From: an uncultured Haliea sp.
Lineage (GTDB): Bacteria; Pseudomonadota; Gammaproteobacteria; Pseudomonadales; Halieaceae
Reading direction: 5' to 3'
NCBI GenBank assembly: GCA_913062625.1
Contig: CAJXWP010000010.1
Span: 1 to 63,495 of the forward strand
DNA length: 63,495 nucleotides
The position numbers were made by a program, and so were the translations under genes. Shown here one piece after another: positions 17,701-27,280 of this stretch; position 1 is the first letter of the stretch, and every line of letters begins with the position of its first letter. The notes under the pieces are model-generated. The model saw only the letters and a program-made list of their open reading frames with translations. It ran no database searches and was not told where the DNA came from.

Positions 17701-17837
17701 AAAATGATTCTCTGTCTTGGTCTTTAGGATTGGGTAACGTAGCCACAATTTTGCTTAGAGCATACCCTTTGAGCGATCTGTGAAAGCATTTTGATGGCCC
17801 TTATCATGGTTCGTTTGAGCGCTGCAAAAAAGCAGAG

Positions 17838-19298
17838 CTACTTTTTTAACTGCATTTTGATCGTACTCTCTGTGGCCTTGCCATACGGCGGCAGCATGCC
17901 GCCCAGCTTGGCGATATTGAGGCTGGCCTGACGGTAGATAGACTTGGCGTGACTGAACGTTTGGAAACCTTTGAGGCCATGGTAGGCGCCCATGCCGCTG
18001 GGGCCGACGCCACCAAACGGCAAGTCCTCCTGTGCGACTTGCATAACGACGTCATTGATGCAGACTCCGCCGGAGGTGGTGCGACTGATCAAGGCCTCCT
18101 CCTCTTGCTTGTCATCACCGAAGTAATATGCCGCGAGTGGGCGAGGTTTGCTATTAATGTAGCTGATAGTTTCCTCGAAATTGTTGTAGGTGCGAATGGG
18201 GAGCAGTGGGCCAAACAGTTCCTCTTCCATCATTTTTAGGTCATCCGCCGGTTCGGGGATTAATGTGGGTGGTATTTTCAGCGTGCCCTGCTGGGTACTA
18301 AAGTCTTCTTGAGCGGGATTGATAGGAATGATTTTTTGGCCGCGCTCGCTCGCTTCGGCAAGATAGCTATTGAGACGCTCAAAATGACGCTCGTTAATCA
18401 CCGAGGTGTATTGCGGGTTGTCTAGAATTCTGGGGTACATTTGGGCTACCGCTTTTTGCGCGGCGGCGATGATCTCATGCAACTTCTCCTCTGGGACCAG
18501 AAGGTAGTCTGGCGCTAGGCAAATTTGCCCTGCGTTGAGAGTTTTACCGGTCATGATGCGGCCTAGGCTTTTCTCAATATCAGCGCTGCGGGAAATCACC
18601 ACAGGCGATTTTCCGCCTAGCTCCAGTGTGACGGGGACTAGGTTCTGCGCTGCAGCAGTGAGGATATGACGGGCGATCGAGGTTGCCCCGGTAAAAATCA
18701 TATGGTCAAAAGGTAGGCGGGAAAATGCTTGGCCGACCTCCGGTCCGCCATCGAATATGGCAACCTCTGCGGGGTCATAGGCTTCGGCGATCATTTCTGC
18801 CATGAGTGCAGAAGTGGCTGGAGTAAACTCCGACGGCTTGATCATGGCCCGATTACCTGCAGCGAGGACGCCGGCAAGCGGTGCGAATACCATATTGATT
18901 GGAAAATTCCACGGCGCAATAATGCCGACCACACCCAATGGCTGGTATTCGATGCGAGACCGCCCGCCGAGGAGGTTAAACGGGAACATAGTGGGACGTT
19001 TTTCCGGTTTCATCCAAGAGCGTAGATGCTTGATGGCGTGTTTCATAGGCGCTATCGCTGCACCGACGTCAGTCAGGAGAGTCACTTCACGCGGGCGGCA
19101 GGTAAAATCGGTATTTAGAGCATCCGTTATTCTTTCGTTGTACTTGATTAAAACATCGACGCCGCGCTGTAGCCGGTCAATGCGTGTCTCGGCAGAGACT
19201 ATACCTTCGCTTAGATAGGCATCACGCTGCATTTGAAGGGCGCTATTCATTGTCTGTTGAGGGTCGCTCAGGGTGGGTATTGGTTGCTCTGCATTCAT
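17838..19298 (-). CDS. Coniferyl-aldehyde-dehydrogenase-like NAD(P) aldehyde dehydrogenase
   Basis: An aldehyde dehydrogenase of 486 aa from the group that includes CalB, which oxidises coniferyl aldehyde to ferulate; many members act on other medium or aromatic aldehydes. The catalytic Cys is in GQICLAPDYLLVP, the general base Glu in TLELGGKSP, and the cofactor motif FTGAT is present. The start at 19298 has a clear GAGGAA ribosome site. The C-terminus is hydrophobic and basic, which is common in this subgroup and may allow membrane contact. It stands alone, divergent from the next gene. Confidence 0.85.
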   Translation of the reverse strand: MNAEQPIPTLSDPQQTMNSALQMQRDAYLSEGIVSAETRIDRLQRGVDVLIKYNERITDALNTDFTCRPREVTLLTDVGAAIAPMKHAIKHLRSWMKPEKRPTMFPFNLLGGRSRIEYQPLGVVGIIAPWNFPINMVFAPLAGVLAAGNRAMIKPSEFTPATSALMAEMIAEAYDPAEVAIFDGGPEVGQAFSRLPFDHMIFTGATSIARHILTAAAQNLVPVTLELGGKSPVVISRSADIEKSLGRIMTGKTLNAGQICLAPDYLLVPEEKLHEIIAAAQKAVAQMYPRILDNPQYTSVINERHFERLNSYLAEASERGQKIIPINPAQEDFSTQQGTLKIPPTLIPEPADDLKMMEEELFGPLLPIRTYNNFEETISYINSKPRPLAAYYFGDDKQEEEALISRTTSGGVCINDVVMQVAQEDLPFGGVGPSGMGAYHGLKGFQTFSHAKSIYRQASLNIAKLGGMLPPYGKATESTIKMQLKK

Positions 19299-19469
19299 GG
19301 TGTGTTCCTCGCAATGCGATGGTGGCGTGCTTGGGGGGTGCGTTAATGATAGGCAAGTATAGACCTGTGATGTACGAAAATTAACCAGAAAAGTCACTTA
19401 TTTAACGGTTACACGGACTGAAGCCTAGTCGGGCTTGGCATTCGGGTGATGAAATGGTAAACATTGCCA

Positions 19470-19817
19470 ATGAACTCAGATACCCTGCACCACGATACTC
19501 GCACGCCGTCGCCACCCTATGGTTATTCTCGGCTATGCACGCACTCACGAGAGCAGCAAATCCATATTGTGGCGGAGTTCCATTCGCACAAGATTAGGCC
19601 CAGTCGAATCGCCTACCGTGTTGGTATTGATATTGCGTTTATTGAGGAACTTATTGCCGGCGAGATAGAGCCGGAGCGTTTTGCTCAGCTGGTCAAATAC
19701 TATCGCACAGGTCGATATAGACAGCGCCTGCACGAATCGAGCCGAAGCAAGGGTGTTGCGCGCTATGAGCTGCAACAGCAAATCGAACGAGAGTTTGTGC
19801 AGGAAACAGATATTTAG
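19470..19817 (+). CDS. Unrecognised protein with a helix-turn-helix-like segment
   Basis: A 115-aa protein of no recognised family. Residues about 28-62 (reading ...IVAEFHSHKIRPSRIAYRV then GIDIAFIEELIAGE) have the spacing of a tri-helical DNA-binding unit such as those of small regulators and transposase N-termini. The rest is strongly basic (YYRTGRYRQRLHESSRSKG). No signal peptide or membrane segment is present. The ATG at 19470 is preferred to a TTG two codons earlier; the ribosome site is weak. An NTF2-like gene follows 30 bp downstream and could be cotranscribed. Confidence 0.6.
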   Translation: MNSDTLHHDTRTPSPPYGYSRLCTHSREQQIHIVAEFHSHKIRPSRIAYRVGIDIAFIEELIAGEIEPERFAQLVKYYRTGRYRQRLHESSRSKGVARYELQQQIEREFVQETDI

Positions 19818-19847
19818 CCCCTAGAGATTTGGCAAGGAGTGAATGCA

Positions 19848-20246
19848 ATGAATACCGTAGCGTTGTGGCATGAGATAGTGCGCGATCACGATATGGATCG
19901 TCTGGAAGAGCTGCTGGCAGAGGATTGTGTGTTTATGTCACCTGTTGTGCACACGCCTCAAAAGGGGCGTGAGCTAACGCGAGCGTATCTAACCGCCGCT
20001 TTTAATGTGTTCAATGACAGTTTTTGTTATGTAAAAGAAGTGGTGACACCACAACATGCGGTACTGGAGTTTGTCTGTGATCTGGATGGCATTGTGATTA
20101 ACGGGGTTGATATTATGACCTTCGATGACGCGGGGAAAATTGTCGAATTTAAGGTAATGGTGCGCCCGCTCAAGGCGGTTAACCTGCTGCATGCGAAGAT
20201 GCAGGCGATGCTGGAGCAGGGCCAGACTAATAAGCGCGGTTCTTAG
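19848..20246 (+). CDS. SnoaL/NTF2-like family protein
   Basis: A 132-aa protein with the cone-shaped NTF2/SnoaL fold signature: an N-terminal helix (WHEIVRDHDMDRLEELLAEDCVFMSP) followed by a ligand-pocket region and the C-terminal strands VDIMTFDDAGKIVEFKVMVRPL. Members include isomerases, dehydratases and binding proteins, so no function can be set. The ATG at 19848 is eight bases after a perfect AAGGAG ribosome site and is preferred to a GTG at 19839 that overlaps that site. Confidence 0.8.
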   Translation: MNTVALWHEIVRDHDMDRLEELLAEDCVFMSPVVHTPQKGRELTRAYLTAAFNVFNDSFCYVKEVVTPQHAVLEFVCDLDGIVINGVDIMTFDDAGKIVEFKVMVRPLKAVNLLHAKMQAMLEQGQTNKRGS

Positions 20247-20410
20247 GTATTTGCTATCCGAGGAAAGCGTTTGCGGCTGGGTAGTCGTGCCCCCTCCTTT
20301 TAGAGCGCTGAGTAGACTGGCACGGCGCTGAAGCGACACCCGCTGCGTTTCCCTGTATACTTTTCGACCGTTTCTACAGTGACTCTCTTACTCCCTTCAA
20401 GGTACTCATC

Positions 20411-22294
20411 ATGTCTTCTTTAGATGCGGTAACCAGTTTTGCAGAACTGGAACTGCCCGCGCCCCTGCAACAAGCCCTGGTTGATGTCGGATACGAGACA
20501 CCATCGCCGATTCAGGCTCGAATCATTCCCCATATGTTAGCGCGTGCGGATGTGCTGGGTCAGGCCCAGACGGGCACCGGTAAAACGGCAGCATTTGCGC
20601 TGCCTATTCTTGCCCTGCTGGACCTTAAGTTAAAATTGCCACAAGTATTGGTACTGGCGCCAACTCGAGAGTTGGCTATACAGGTCGCCGAAGCATTTCA
20701 GAAATATGCTCGGCATATGCCCGGGTTCCATGTGCTACCTATTTACGGTGGTTCTGATTACACCGGCCAGTTGCGCCAGCTGAAGCGCGGGGTGCACGTT
20801 GTTGTTGGCACACCCGGACGGGTAATGGATCACATGCGCCGTGGCTCGCTAGACTTGTCTGAGCTGAAAACGCTGGTGCTTGATGAAGCGGACGAAATGC
20901 TGCGCATGGGTTTTATCGACGATGTGCAGTGGATTTTAGAGCAGACGCCACAGGAGCGTCAGATCGCTCTGTTCTCCGCTACGATGCCGGAGGCCATCCG
21001 TCGCATTGCTAAACGTCATCTGCGTGATCCGCGAGAAGTTGCGATCAAGGTCAAGGCCGTTACCACCAACTTAATTCGCCAGCGGGTCTGGATGATGGCG
21101 GGGATGCATAAGCTTGATGCCCTGACCCGCATTCTGGAGGTGGAAGATTTTGATGGGATGCTGATATTTGTGCGCACCCGAATCCTGACTGCTGAGCTGG
21201 CCGACAAGCTGTCAGCGCGTGGTTATTCCGTCGCTGCTTTGAACGGCGATATCCCGCAAAAGCAGCGTGAGCAGACGGTAGAGAAGCTTAAAAACGGCAA
21301 ACTCGATATCGTTGTCGCTACTGACGTGGCAGCGCGTGGGCTGGATGTGCAGCGCATCAGTCACGTCATCAATTATGATATTCCGTCGGACGTCGAATCC
21401 TATATCCATCGTATCGGGCGAACAGGGCGAGCTGGCCGCAAGGGCGATGCTATTTTATTTGCGGCTAGTCGCGAGCGTCGATTGCTCGGTGCAATTGAAA
21501 AAGCCACGGGTAATACCTTAGATAAAATGGAATTACCGACAATCGAGGAAGTGACGGACAAGCGGGTTGGAAAGTTCAAACAGCGCATCACGGAAACGCT
21601 GGACACAGAAGATCTCGAGATATTCAGGAAACTCGTGCAGGATTACCAGCACGAGTATGGCGTACCTGTGGTGGAGATAGCTGCAGCGCTGGGCATGCTG
21701 GCGCAGGGTAAAAAACCATTACAGGATAAAATCAAGGCAGCACCGAAACATGAAAAGAAGAGTGATGCCAGCGAGCCCGGACGCAGTGCAAGCGGCAAGT
21801 CTAGGCGGGATCGGGACAATGAGCGAAAACCCTCCGACATCAAACGTTCGAAAGAGGTGAGTGCTAAACCTGAACGCAAGACGCAGACCGATAAAGATAG
21901 ATTGGATAGCGGCATGGAGCGATTCCGTATTGAAGTGGGGAATACGCACGGCGTCAAACCAGGCAATATCGTTGGAGCAATTGCCAACGAGGCGGAGATT
22001 GACAGTGAGCATATTGGCCGCATCGAAATTTTTGATGATCACAGCACTGTAGATCTGCCTGAAGGAATGCCAAAGGAACTCATGAAGCATTTAAAAACAG
22101 TGTGGATCAGTGGCCAGCGGTTGCAGATATCTAGGCTTAATTCATCTGAGAAATCATCGCCTGGCGGTGCGGGGAAACGAAAATCCGCAAGTGGCAAGAG
22201 TCGAGCTTCGCGTCCGCAAGTGCGATTAGAAGGCGAAACAAAGTCTGAAGGCGATTCTCGGCCGCAATCTCGTGATCGGCGACCTGCGAAATAA
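20411..22294 (+). CDS. deaD: DEAD-box RNA helicase, DeaD/CsdA type
   Basis: ATP-dependent RNA helicase of 627 aa used in cold-temperature ribosome assembly and mRNA decay. All core motifs are present in order: Q motif, AQTGTGKT (I), PTRELA (Ia), TPGR (Ib), DEAD (II), SAT (III), ATDVAARGLDV (V) and HRIGRTGRAGR (VI). After the helicase core comes a CsdA dimerisation-like segment (about 395-440), a basic disordered linker and a DbpA-type RNA-binding domain (about 500-575), then an Arg/Ser/Lys-rich tail. This layout is that of CsdA rather than RhlB or RhlE. Confidence 0.93.
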   Translation: MSSLDAVTSFAELELPAPLQQALVDVGYETPSPIQARIIPHMLARADVLGQAQTGTGKTAAFALPILALLDLKLKLPQVLVLAPTRELAIQVAEAFQKYARHMPGFHVLPIYGGSDYTGQLRQLKRGVHVVVGTPGRVMDHMRRGSLDLSELKTLVLDEADEMLRMGFIDDVQWILEQTPQERQIALFSATMPEAIRRIAKRHLRDPREVAIKVKAVTTNLIRQRVWMMAGMHKLDALTRILEVEDFDGMLIFVRTRILTAELADKLSARGYSVAALNGDIPQKQREQTVEKLKNGKLDIVVATDVAARGLDVQRISHVINYDIPSDVESYIHRIGRTGRAGRKGDAILFAASRERRLLGAIEKATGNTLDKMELPTIEEVTDKRVGKFKQRITETLDTEDLEIFRKLVQDYQHEYGVPVVEIAAALGMLAQGKKPLQDKIKAAPKHEKKSDASEPGRSASGKSRRDRDNERKPSDIKRSKEVSAKPERKTQTDKDRLDSGMERFRIEVGNTHGVKPGNIVGAIANEAEIDSEHIGRIEIFDDHSTVDLPEGMPKELMKHLKTVWISGQRLQISRLNSSEKSSPGGAGKRKSASGKSRASRPQVRLEGETKSEGDSRPQSRDRRPAK

Positions 22295-22350
22295 ATTTTT
22301 ATTCTGAGACTTATAGAGTCGAGGTGACGTAAGAGAGTGGAGGTAGCTTC

Positions 22351-22914
22351 ATGGCCAAGCCTATTATCGTAGGTATCAGTGGTGCATCCGGGATTGTATA
22401 CGGCGTGCGAGCCCTGCAGCTGTTGCGCGAGTGTTCGATACAAACCCACCTAGTCATTAGCAAGTCTGCAAAACTCACGTTGCATTATGAGTTAGACCTG
22501 TCGCTTGCCGAGCTTGAAGGGTTGGCTACCGAGGTGCATTCTGTCAACCAGATCGGTGCATCCATCGCCAGTGGGTCATTTCCCACTGCCGGAATGCTGA
22601 TTGCGCCTTGCTCGGTGCGCACTATGTCTGAAATCGCTACCGGTGTTACTTCAAGCCTGCTTACCCGTGCTGCGGATGTGGTACTGAAGGAGCGCCGCAG
22701 GCTAGTACTGATGGTCCGTGAGACGCCGCTGCACACGGGCCATTTGCGTACTATGACTCAATTGTCGGAGATGGGTGCGGTGATAGCACCCCCGGTCCCG
22801 GCACTCTACACGCGGCCTCAGACATTGGATGAGATAGTCACTCAGACGGTTGGTCGTGCGCTTGACCTTTTTGACCTAGATCTTGAGCAGGTAAAGCGTT
22901 GGCAAGGTGGCTAG
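22351..22914 (+). CDS. ubiX: Flavin prenyltransferase UbiX
   Basis: A 187-aa flavoprotein that joins dimethylallyl phosphate to FMN to make prenylated FMN, the cofactor of UbiD decarboxylases in ubiquinone synthesis. The FMN-binding GISGASG motif is at residues 8-14 and the family motifs ASGSFPTAGMLIAPCSVRT and LVLMVRETPLH are intact. The first ATG is used, with a GGAGG ribosome site. UbiD is not in the window. It is close to the following MFS gene but no functional link is evident. Confidence 0.95.
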   Translation: MAKPIIVGISGASGIVYGVRALQLLRECSIQTHLVISKSAKLTLHYELDLSLAELEGLATEVHSVNQIGASIASGSFPTAGMLIAPCSVRTMSEIATGVTSSLLTRAADVVLKERRRLVLMVRETPLHTGHLRTMTQLSEMGAVIAPPVPALYTRPQTLDEIVTQTVGRALDLFDLDLEQVKRWQGG

Positions 22915-22962
22915 CAGCGTGCGTATTGTGACGCGTGTTGCCGCAGTGGGTGCCCACTTCTA

Positions 22963-24153
22963 GTGCCGATTCTGTTCGGCGTTATCCTGTTAGATCTTAT
23001 TGGTTTTGGTATTGTGATTCCCATTCTGCCTTTTTTGTCGCCCGAGTTGGGCGCAGACAAGATGGATATTGCCCTTATTATCGTGACCTATGCGGTGTGC
23101 GCCGGGCTCAGTGGCCCTGTTTGGGGTCGTTTGTCAGACACGATCGGACGCAAGCCCGTTATTATGATTTGTCTGGCCGGAGCCGCCTGTGCTTACCTGA
23201 TGCTGGGTCTTGCATCACAGTTATGGATGGTATTTGCCGCCCGTGGTTTTGCTGGACTGATGGCGGGAAATTTTGGCGTGGCATCCGCAATGATTGCCGA
23301 CATTACCACGCCACAGAACCGCGCTCGAGGAATGGGATTAATTGGCGCAGCGTTTGGTTCGGGTATCGTTTTGGGCCCCATGCTCGGCGGCTTGCTGTCT
23401 GGAGACGAGGGGAGCTTCGTGTTGCCGTGCATCGTTGCTGGCGGTATGTCGATGCTGGCGATGATTGCCGCAGGAATTTTCCTGCCCGAGTCTCTGCCGC
23501 GACAACAGCGGCGCGATAATCATGAGCGACACAAGGCAGGTCAATCAGTCTCCATTTATGGATTGTTAAAGCAGACCGGCAGTCGTCTGCTGGTGTCACA
23601 ATTTGTCCTCCATCAGGCTGCAGTCAGTTCTATCACGTATATTTTCCCGCTTTGGGTGGGGGACACGCTGGGCTGGAGTGCGAGGGAGGTTGGCATCATC
23701 TTCGGTATTCAGGGCGTATTCATGGTGATCTTTCAGGGCGGTTTACTGAGTCCATTGGTGCGATTGCTGGGTGAGTGGCTGTTGCTGCGGCTGGCGATTT
23801 CAGCGCTTTTAATAGGCTTACTGGGCGCCGCTTTCGTCAATACTATGTTCGGCATGGTCGGCTCCTTCTTTCTGGCTCTGACAGGTGCAACCTTGTGCAT
23901 TCCTTTATTGAATACCATTGTGAGCTATACGACGGCCCAATCCTGCCGCGGACGAATGATGGGGATTACGAGCGCGGCTTCTTCCTGGGGGAGAGTGCTT
24001 GGGCCTTTATTGGCAGGCACTAATCTCGCATTGTTCGGTTATCGTGGCGCATGGGTAGGCAGCGCGGTTATTGTTTTGATCTATCTGCTGTGGGCCCTGA
24101 TGCAGAAAACACGACGGGTTGATTTGGAAAACGACGTACCCAAAAGGGTTTAG
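22963..24153 (+). CDS. MFS transporter, TetA/DHA1-like
   Basis: A 396-aa major-facilitator protein with about 12 hydrophobic helices. It shows the antiporter-type motif A (GRLSDTIGRKPV) in loop 2-3 and the motif C-like GAAFGSGIVLGPMLGG in helix 5, both usual in drug/proton antiporters of the DHA1 family. The start is a GTG with no alternative Met codon upstream in frame before a stop-free but motif-free stretch, so the first residues begin directly with helix 1. The substrate is unknown. Confidence 0.85.
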   Translation: MPILFGVILLDLIGFGIVIPILPFLSPELGADKMDIALIIVTYAVCAGLSGPVWGRLSDTIGRKPVIMICLAGAACAYLMLGLASQLWMVFAARGFAGLMAGNFGVASAMIADITTPQNRARGMGLIGAAFGSGIVLGPMLGGLLSGDEGSFVLPCIVAGGMSMLAMIAAGIFLPESLPRQQRRDNHERHKAGQSVSIYGLLKQTGSRLLVSQFVLHQAAVSSITYIFPLWVGDTLGWSAREVGIIFGIQGVFMVIFQGGLLSPLVRLLGEWLLLRLAISALLIGLLGAAFVNTMFGMVGSFFLALTGATLCIPLLNTIVSYTTAQSCRGRMMGITSAASSWGRVLGPLLAGTNLALFGYRGAWVGSAVIVLIYLLWALMQKTRRVDLENDVPKRV

Positions 24154-24222
24154 TCGCGCCGCATTGCTGTGCGGTGCTAACATTCGCGCTTGATTGACAA
24201 TAAACGCAGGGGAAATAATGGC

Positions 24223-24987
24223 ATGGCGACACAACTTTTTAATTTAACGGGAAAAATTGCTTTAGTAAGCGGGGCTAGCCGCGGCATTGGTGAGGAAGTC
24301 GCTAAGCTGCTCGCTGAGCAAGGTGCCCACGTGATTGTTTCAAGTCGCAAGATCGATGACTGCGCTGCAGTGGCTGACGATATTTGCAAGGGCGGCGGGA
24401 GCGCGGAGGCCTTTGCCTGCAATGTGGGTACGATGGATCAAATTGCGGCACTCTTCGCGCACATAGGCAAGGCTCACGGCAAGCTGCACATCTGCGTGAA
24501 CAATGCTGCCACCAATCCGTATTTCGGACATGTGCTGGATACCGATCTCGGCGCATACAATAAAACCGTTGAAGTGAACATCCGCGGCTACTTTTTTATG
24601 TCGATAGAGGCCGGCAAGTTGATGCGGGATAACGGCGGCGGCGCTATCGTTAACACCGCATCGGTCAATGCATTGCAACCCGGACCGATGCAGGGAATCT
24701 ATTCCATCACCAAGGCGGCGGTTGTCAATATGACAAAAGTATTCGCCAAAGAGTGTGCTCCTTTTGGTATTCGCTGTAATGCGCTGTTGCCGGGTCTTAC
24801 TAAGACTAAGTTTGCAGGCGCTTTGTTTAGCAACGACGATGTTTACCAAGCGGCGATGCAGGCTATTCCCATGGGTCGCCATGCGGAGCCCAGCGAAATG
24901 GCTGGCACGGTGCTCTATCTCGTCTCCGATGCCAGTAGCTACACCACCGGTGAGTGCATCACTGTGGATGGCGGTATGACTATCTAG
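24223..24987 (+). CDS. Short-chain dehydrogenase/reductase (SDR)
   Basis: A classical SDR of 254 aa. The NAD(P) site SGASRGIG is at about residues 15-22, NNAA at about 90, and the catalytic Ser...Tyr-x-x-x-Lys (SVNA...YSITK) near 143-160. The C-terminal YTTGECITVDGGMT segment is usual. The protein resembles the 3-oxoacyl-ACP reductase and dehydrogenase/reductase member 4 groups, but the substrate cannot be set. The ATG at 24223 follows an AGGGGAA ribosome site. Confidence 0.88.
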   Translation: MATQLFNLTGKIALVSGASRGIGEEVAKLLAEQGAHVIVSSRKIDDCAAVADDICKGGGSAEAFACNVGTMDQIAALFAHIGKAHGKLHICVNNAATNPYFGHVLDTDLGAYNKTVEVNIRGYFFMSIEAGKLMRDNGGGAIVNTASVNALQPGPMQGIYSITKAAVVNMTKVFAKECAPFGIRCNALLPGLTKTKFAGALFSNDDVYQAAMQAIPMGRHAEPSEMAGTVLYLVSDASSYTTGECITVDGGMTI

Positions 24988-25086
24988 CGCAGATTATTGC
25001 AATGGATATTAGGTTTGACGTAGCGGACGCACTGCTCATTTGGCAGCCTTACAAACACATCAGTATACGTATAAGAGACTACCGTT

Positions 25087-25512
25087 ATGACTCAGCCTAA
25101 TATTCCCGATCAACTGTTGGCAGACTGCCACCATCTCGGGTGGCTTCGCGGATCAGCCGTTCTGCTTAACCGCAACGCCGCCGTTCCTTGGTTTATCCTA
25201 GTGCCGCAAACGCAGATGAATGACGTCCTAGATCTGCCCGATGACCAGCGTGAGGCGATATTGGCAGAATGTGCAGCGGTCTCACGGTTTATTAAGCAAC
25301 AGCTGGGTTTTGATAAAGTGAACTTTGCCGGACTTGGTAACGTGGTTTCGGTTATGCACCTGCATATCATTGGGCGACATTCGAAAGACCTCTGTTGGCC
25401 GCAGCCGGTGTGGGGCAATCTCCCTCAAAGTGAACCCTACGCACCCGAACAGTTACGCGAATGGCAGCTTGATCTGATAACAATGGCAGGTCTTGCGCCC
25501 GCCACACTGTAG
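25087..25512 (+). CDS. HIT-family protein
   Basis: A 141-aa histidine-triad protein. The catalytic motif reads HLHIIGRH (about residues 95-102), a variant of the HxHxHxx nucleotide hydrolase motif, preceded by NFAGLGNVVSVM. HIT enzymes hydrolyse or transfer nucleotide phosphoramidates and dinucleotides. It lies 29 bp before the hydroxyacid dehydrogenase gene on the same strand and may be cotranscribed with it. The cellular substrate is unknown. Confidence 0.88.
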   Translation: MTQPNIPDQLLADCHHLGWLRGSAVLLNRNAAVPWFILVPQTQMNDVLDLPDDQREAILAECAAVSRFIKQQLGFDKVNFAGLGNVVSVMHLHIIGRHSKDLCWPQPVWGNLPQSEPYAPEQLREWQLDLITMAGLAPATL

Positions 25513-25541
25513 CTTCATAGGTTTAGAGGGTACACGCGGAT

Positions 25542-26528
25542 ATGCTTAAAAAAGTCGGAATCACCCAGTCGCTATCGCGCGGGCATCGAGAGGAATTGGC
25601 TAGGCACTGCGAGATAATAATACTCGAGGAGGGACAGTCCTTGTCGGGGCTTCTGGCGCGTGATGAACTGTCCGCCTGTCACGGCCTGATTTGTCTATTA
25701 ATTGATCCGATTACCCGGGCGGTAACTGATGCTATGCCGAAGCTGGAGTTTGTTTCTAGCGTATCAGCGGGCGTTGATCACATTGATATACAGGCATTGA
25801 CCGAGCGGGGAGTTCCCGTAGGACATACGCCCGGAGTCCTCGTTGCGACTACTGCGGACGCAGCATTTGGGTTGTTATTAGCCGCAGCTCGACGTTTGGT
25901 GGAAGGTGATCGCTTCATCAGGGAGGGCAACTGGCGTCCGGATAATCGATGGTCTCCAGACTTTTTCCTCGGGAAGGACGTCAGCGGTGCGACTCTGGGC
26001 ATCATTGGTCTGGGTGCTATTGGCCAGGCGGTGGCGCGTCGTGCTGCGGGTTTTGATATGCGCGTGATCGGCTGGACGCCTTCAGGGCGTGAGGTGCCTG
26101 GCGTGGACAGTGTGTCCCTCGAAACACTGTTGTCACGCAGTGATTTTGTCAGTGTTCATCTGGCACTTACCAGCAGCACCCGCGATTTTCTCGACGCGGA
26201 CAAAATTGCCACAATGAAACCCGGCGCGGTGTTGGTGAATACCGCACGAGGAGGCATCGTGAACGAGCTAGCGCTCGCTCAGGCTTTGGATTGCGGCCAT
26301 CTCTATGCGGCGGGATTGGACGTATTTGAAAGCGAGCCTGTGTCACTGGACAGCCCGCTGTTGCAGCATCCTAGAGTTGTCGTTGTGCCTCACATCGGCA
26401 GTGCGACCACCCTGACCCGGGCAAAAATGCTAGAGCTTGCAGTGCGTAACGCCGTTGCAGGTCTTCAAGGGCAACGCATGCCGCATTGCGTTAACCCGCA
26501 GGTTTACCCCCTTGCGGATGAGGGATGA
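25542..26528 (+). CDS. D-2-hydroxyacid dehydrogenase (glyoxylate/hydroxypyruvate reductase-like)
   Basis: An NAD(P)-dependent D-isomer-specific 2-hydroxyacid dehydrogenase of 328 aa. The Rossmann motif GLGAIGQAVARR is central (about 152-163) and the catalytic triad is visible: Arg in NTARGG, Glu in FESEP and His in VPHIGSAT. The sequence is closest in form to glyoxylate/hydroxypyruvate reductases of the GhrB/GRHPR type. It ends one base before the convergent DUF4136 gene stops. Confidence 0.88.
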   Translation: MLKKVGITQSLSRGHREELARHCEIIILEEGQSLSGLLARDELSACHGLICLLIDPITRAVTDAMPKLEFVSSVSAGVDHIDIQALTERGVPVGHTPGVLVATTADAAFGLLLAAARRLVEGDRFIREGNWRPDNRWSPDFFLGKDVSGATLGIIGLGAIGQAVARRAAGFDMRVIGWTPSGREVPGVDSVSLETLLSRSDFVSVHLALTSSTRDFLDADKIATMKPGAVLVNTARGGIVNELALAQALDCGHLYAAGLDVFESEPVSLDSPLLQHPRVVVVPHIGSATTLTRAKMLELAVRNAVAGLQGQRMPHCVNPQVYPLADEG

Positions 26529-26529
26529 A

Positions 26530-27114
26530 TTAGGACTGAGGTGCTTGCGGTAATGACTTTAGTGCCCGTTTCAGATATGCCGTAAGGTTGTCGCTGATGC
26601 GCGATGCGTCAATGTTGTTGGCATCCTCTATTATTTTGGTCAGGGTAACGCGCCATATTTCTTGGTTACTTGTCCTGTCGTTAAATTGAAGGATGATATT
26701 GTTAGTTTCTTTCACGCCGCCCAAGGCGATAGCATTATCCACGCTGGCCTGATCGATCTGACGGTTAGGTGTGACGTTTGGATAGGGTGAAATGTTGCTC
26801 GCTAAATTGCTGGCTTCTCCTTGGACCATGCCATTCATCAGGATATAGCCCACTGTGAACTGCGCCTGCTCTGGATTCAGGACATAACCTTTGCTCTGAA
26901 GGTCTGCATTCACTTCCCGACGCATCATCGGATCAATGACATACGCTGGGTCAGAATTCCTAACGCCAATCGGCAGGGGGTCTGTGCGCCATTTATAGTA
27001 GAGATAATTGCCGGCGATGAAGCGGTCAGTGTCGGCCGGCTGTATCTCGACCCCAGCGCACCCTAGCAGTGTGAGTGACAATATTCCGGTCGCTAGGATA
27101 TGAGTGATCCGCAT
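26530..27114 (-). CDS. DUF4136 lipoprotein
   Basis: A 194-aa lipoprotein with a signal peptide ending in the lipobox LLGC (Cys19), so it should be anchored in a membrane facing the periplasm. The remainder matches the form of DUF4136, an envelope family of unknown function, with the paired strands DLQSKGYVLNPEQAQFTVGY and the C-terminal SDNLTAYLKRALKSLP. It is divergent from the LysR gene. Confidence 0.8.
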   Translation of the reverse strand: MRITHILATGILSLTLLGCAGVEIQPADTDRFIAGNYLYYKWRTDPLPIGVRNSDPAYVIDPMMRREVNADLQSKGYVLNPEQAQFTVGYILMNGMVQGEASNLASNISPYPNVTPNRQIDQASVDNAIALGGVKETNNIILQFNDRTSNQEIWRVTLTKIIEDANNIDASRISDNLTAYLKRALKSLPQAPQS

Positions 27115-27280
27115 GGTATTCCTCTGGTCGTAGCCGCAGTTGGGTATAAAACGGGTGCCCCGGCGTGGTTTAGCCGGATCGATTGCATATGGTAGCAGGC
27201 TGCGTGAGGGTCGGCCATAGAGTTGACGTTTTGTAATTTTGTCAGGTGATTCGTTTATGGCAGTTTGTTACGCTTTAGAC

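Noticed and set aside
22935-23519. 194-codon plus-strand frame overlapping the MFS gene
   Set aside because: Rich in Arg, Cys and Trp with no recognisable fold; it is a shifted reading of the transporter.
24340-24882. 180-codon minus-strand frame opposite the SDR
   Set aside because: No motif; completely covered by the SDR, which has all catalytic residues.
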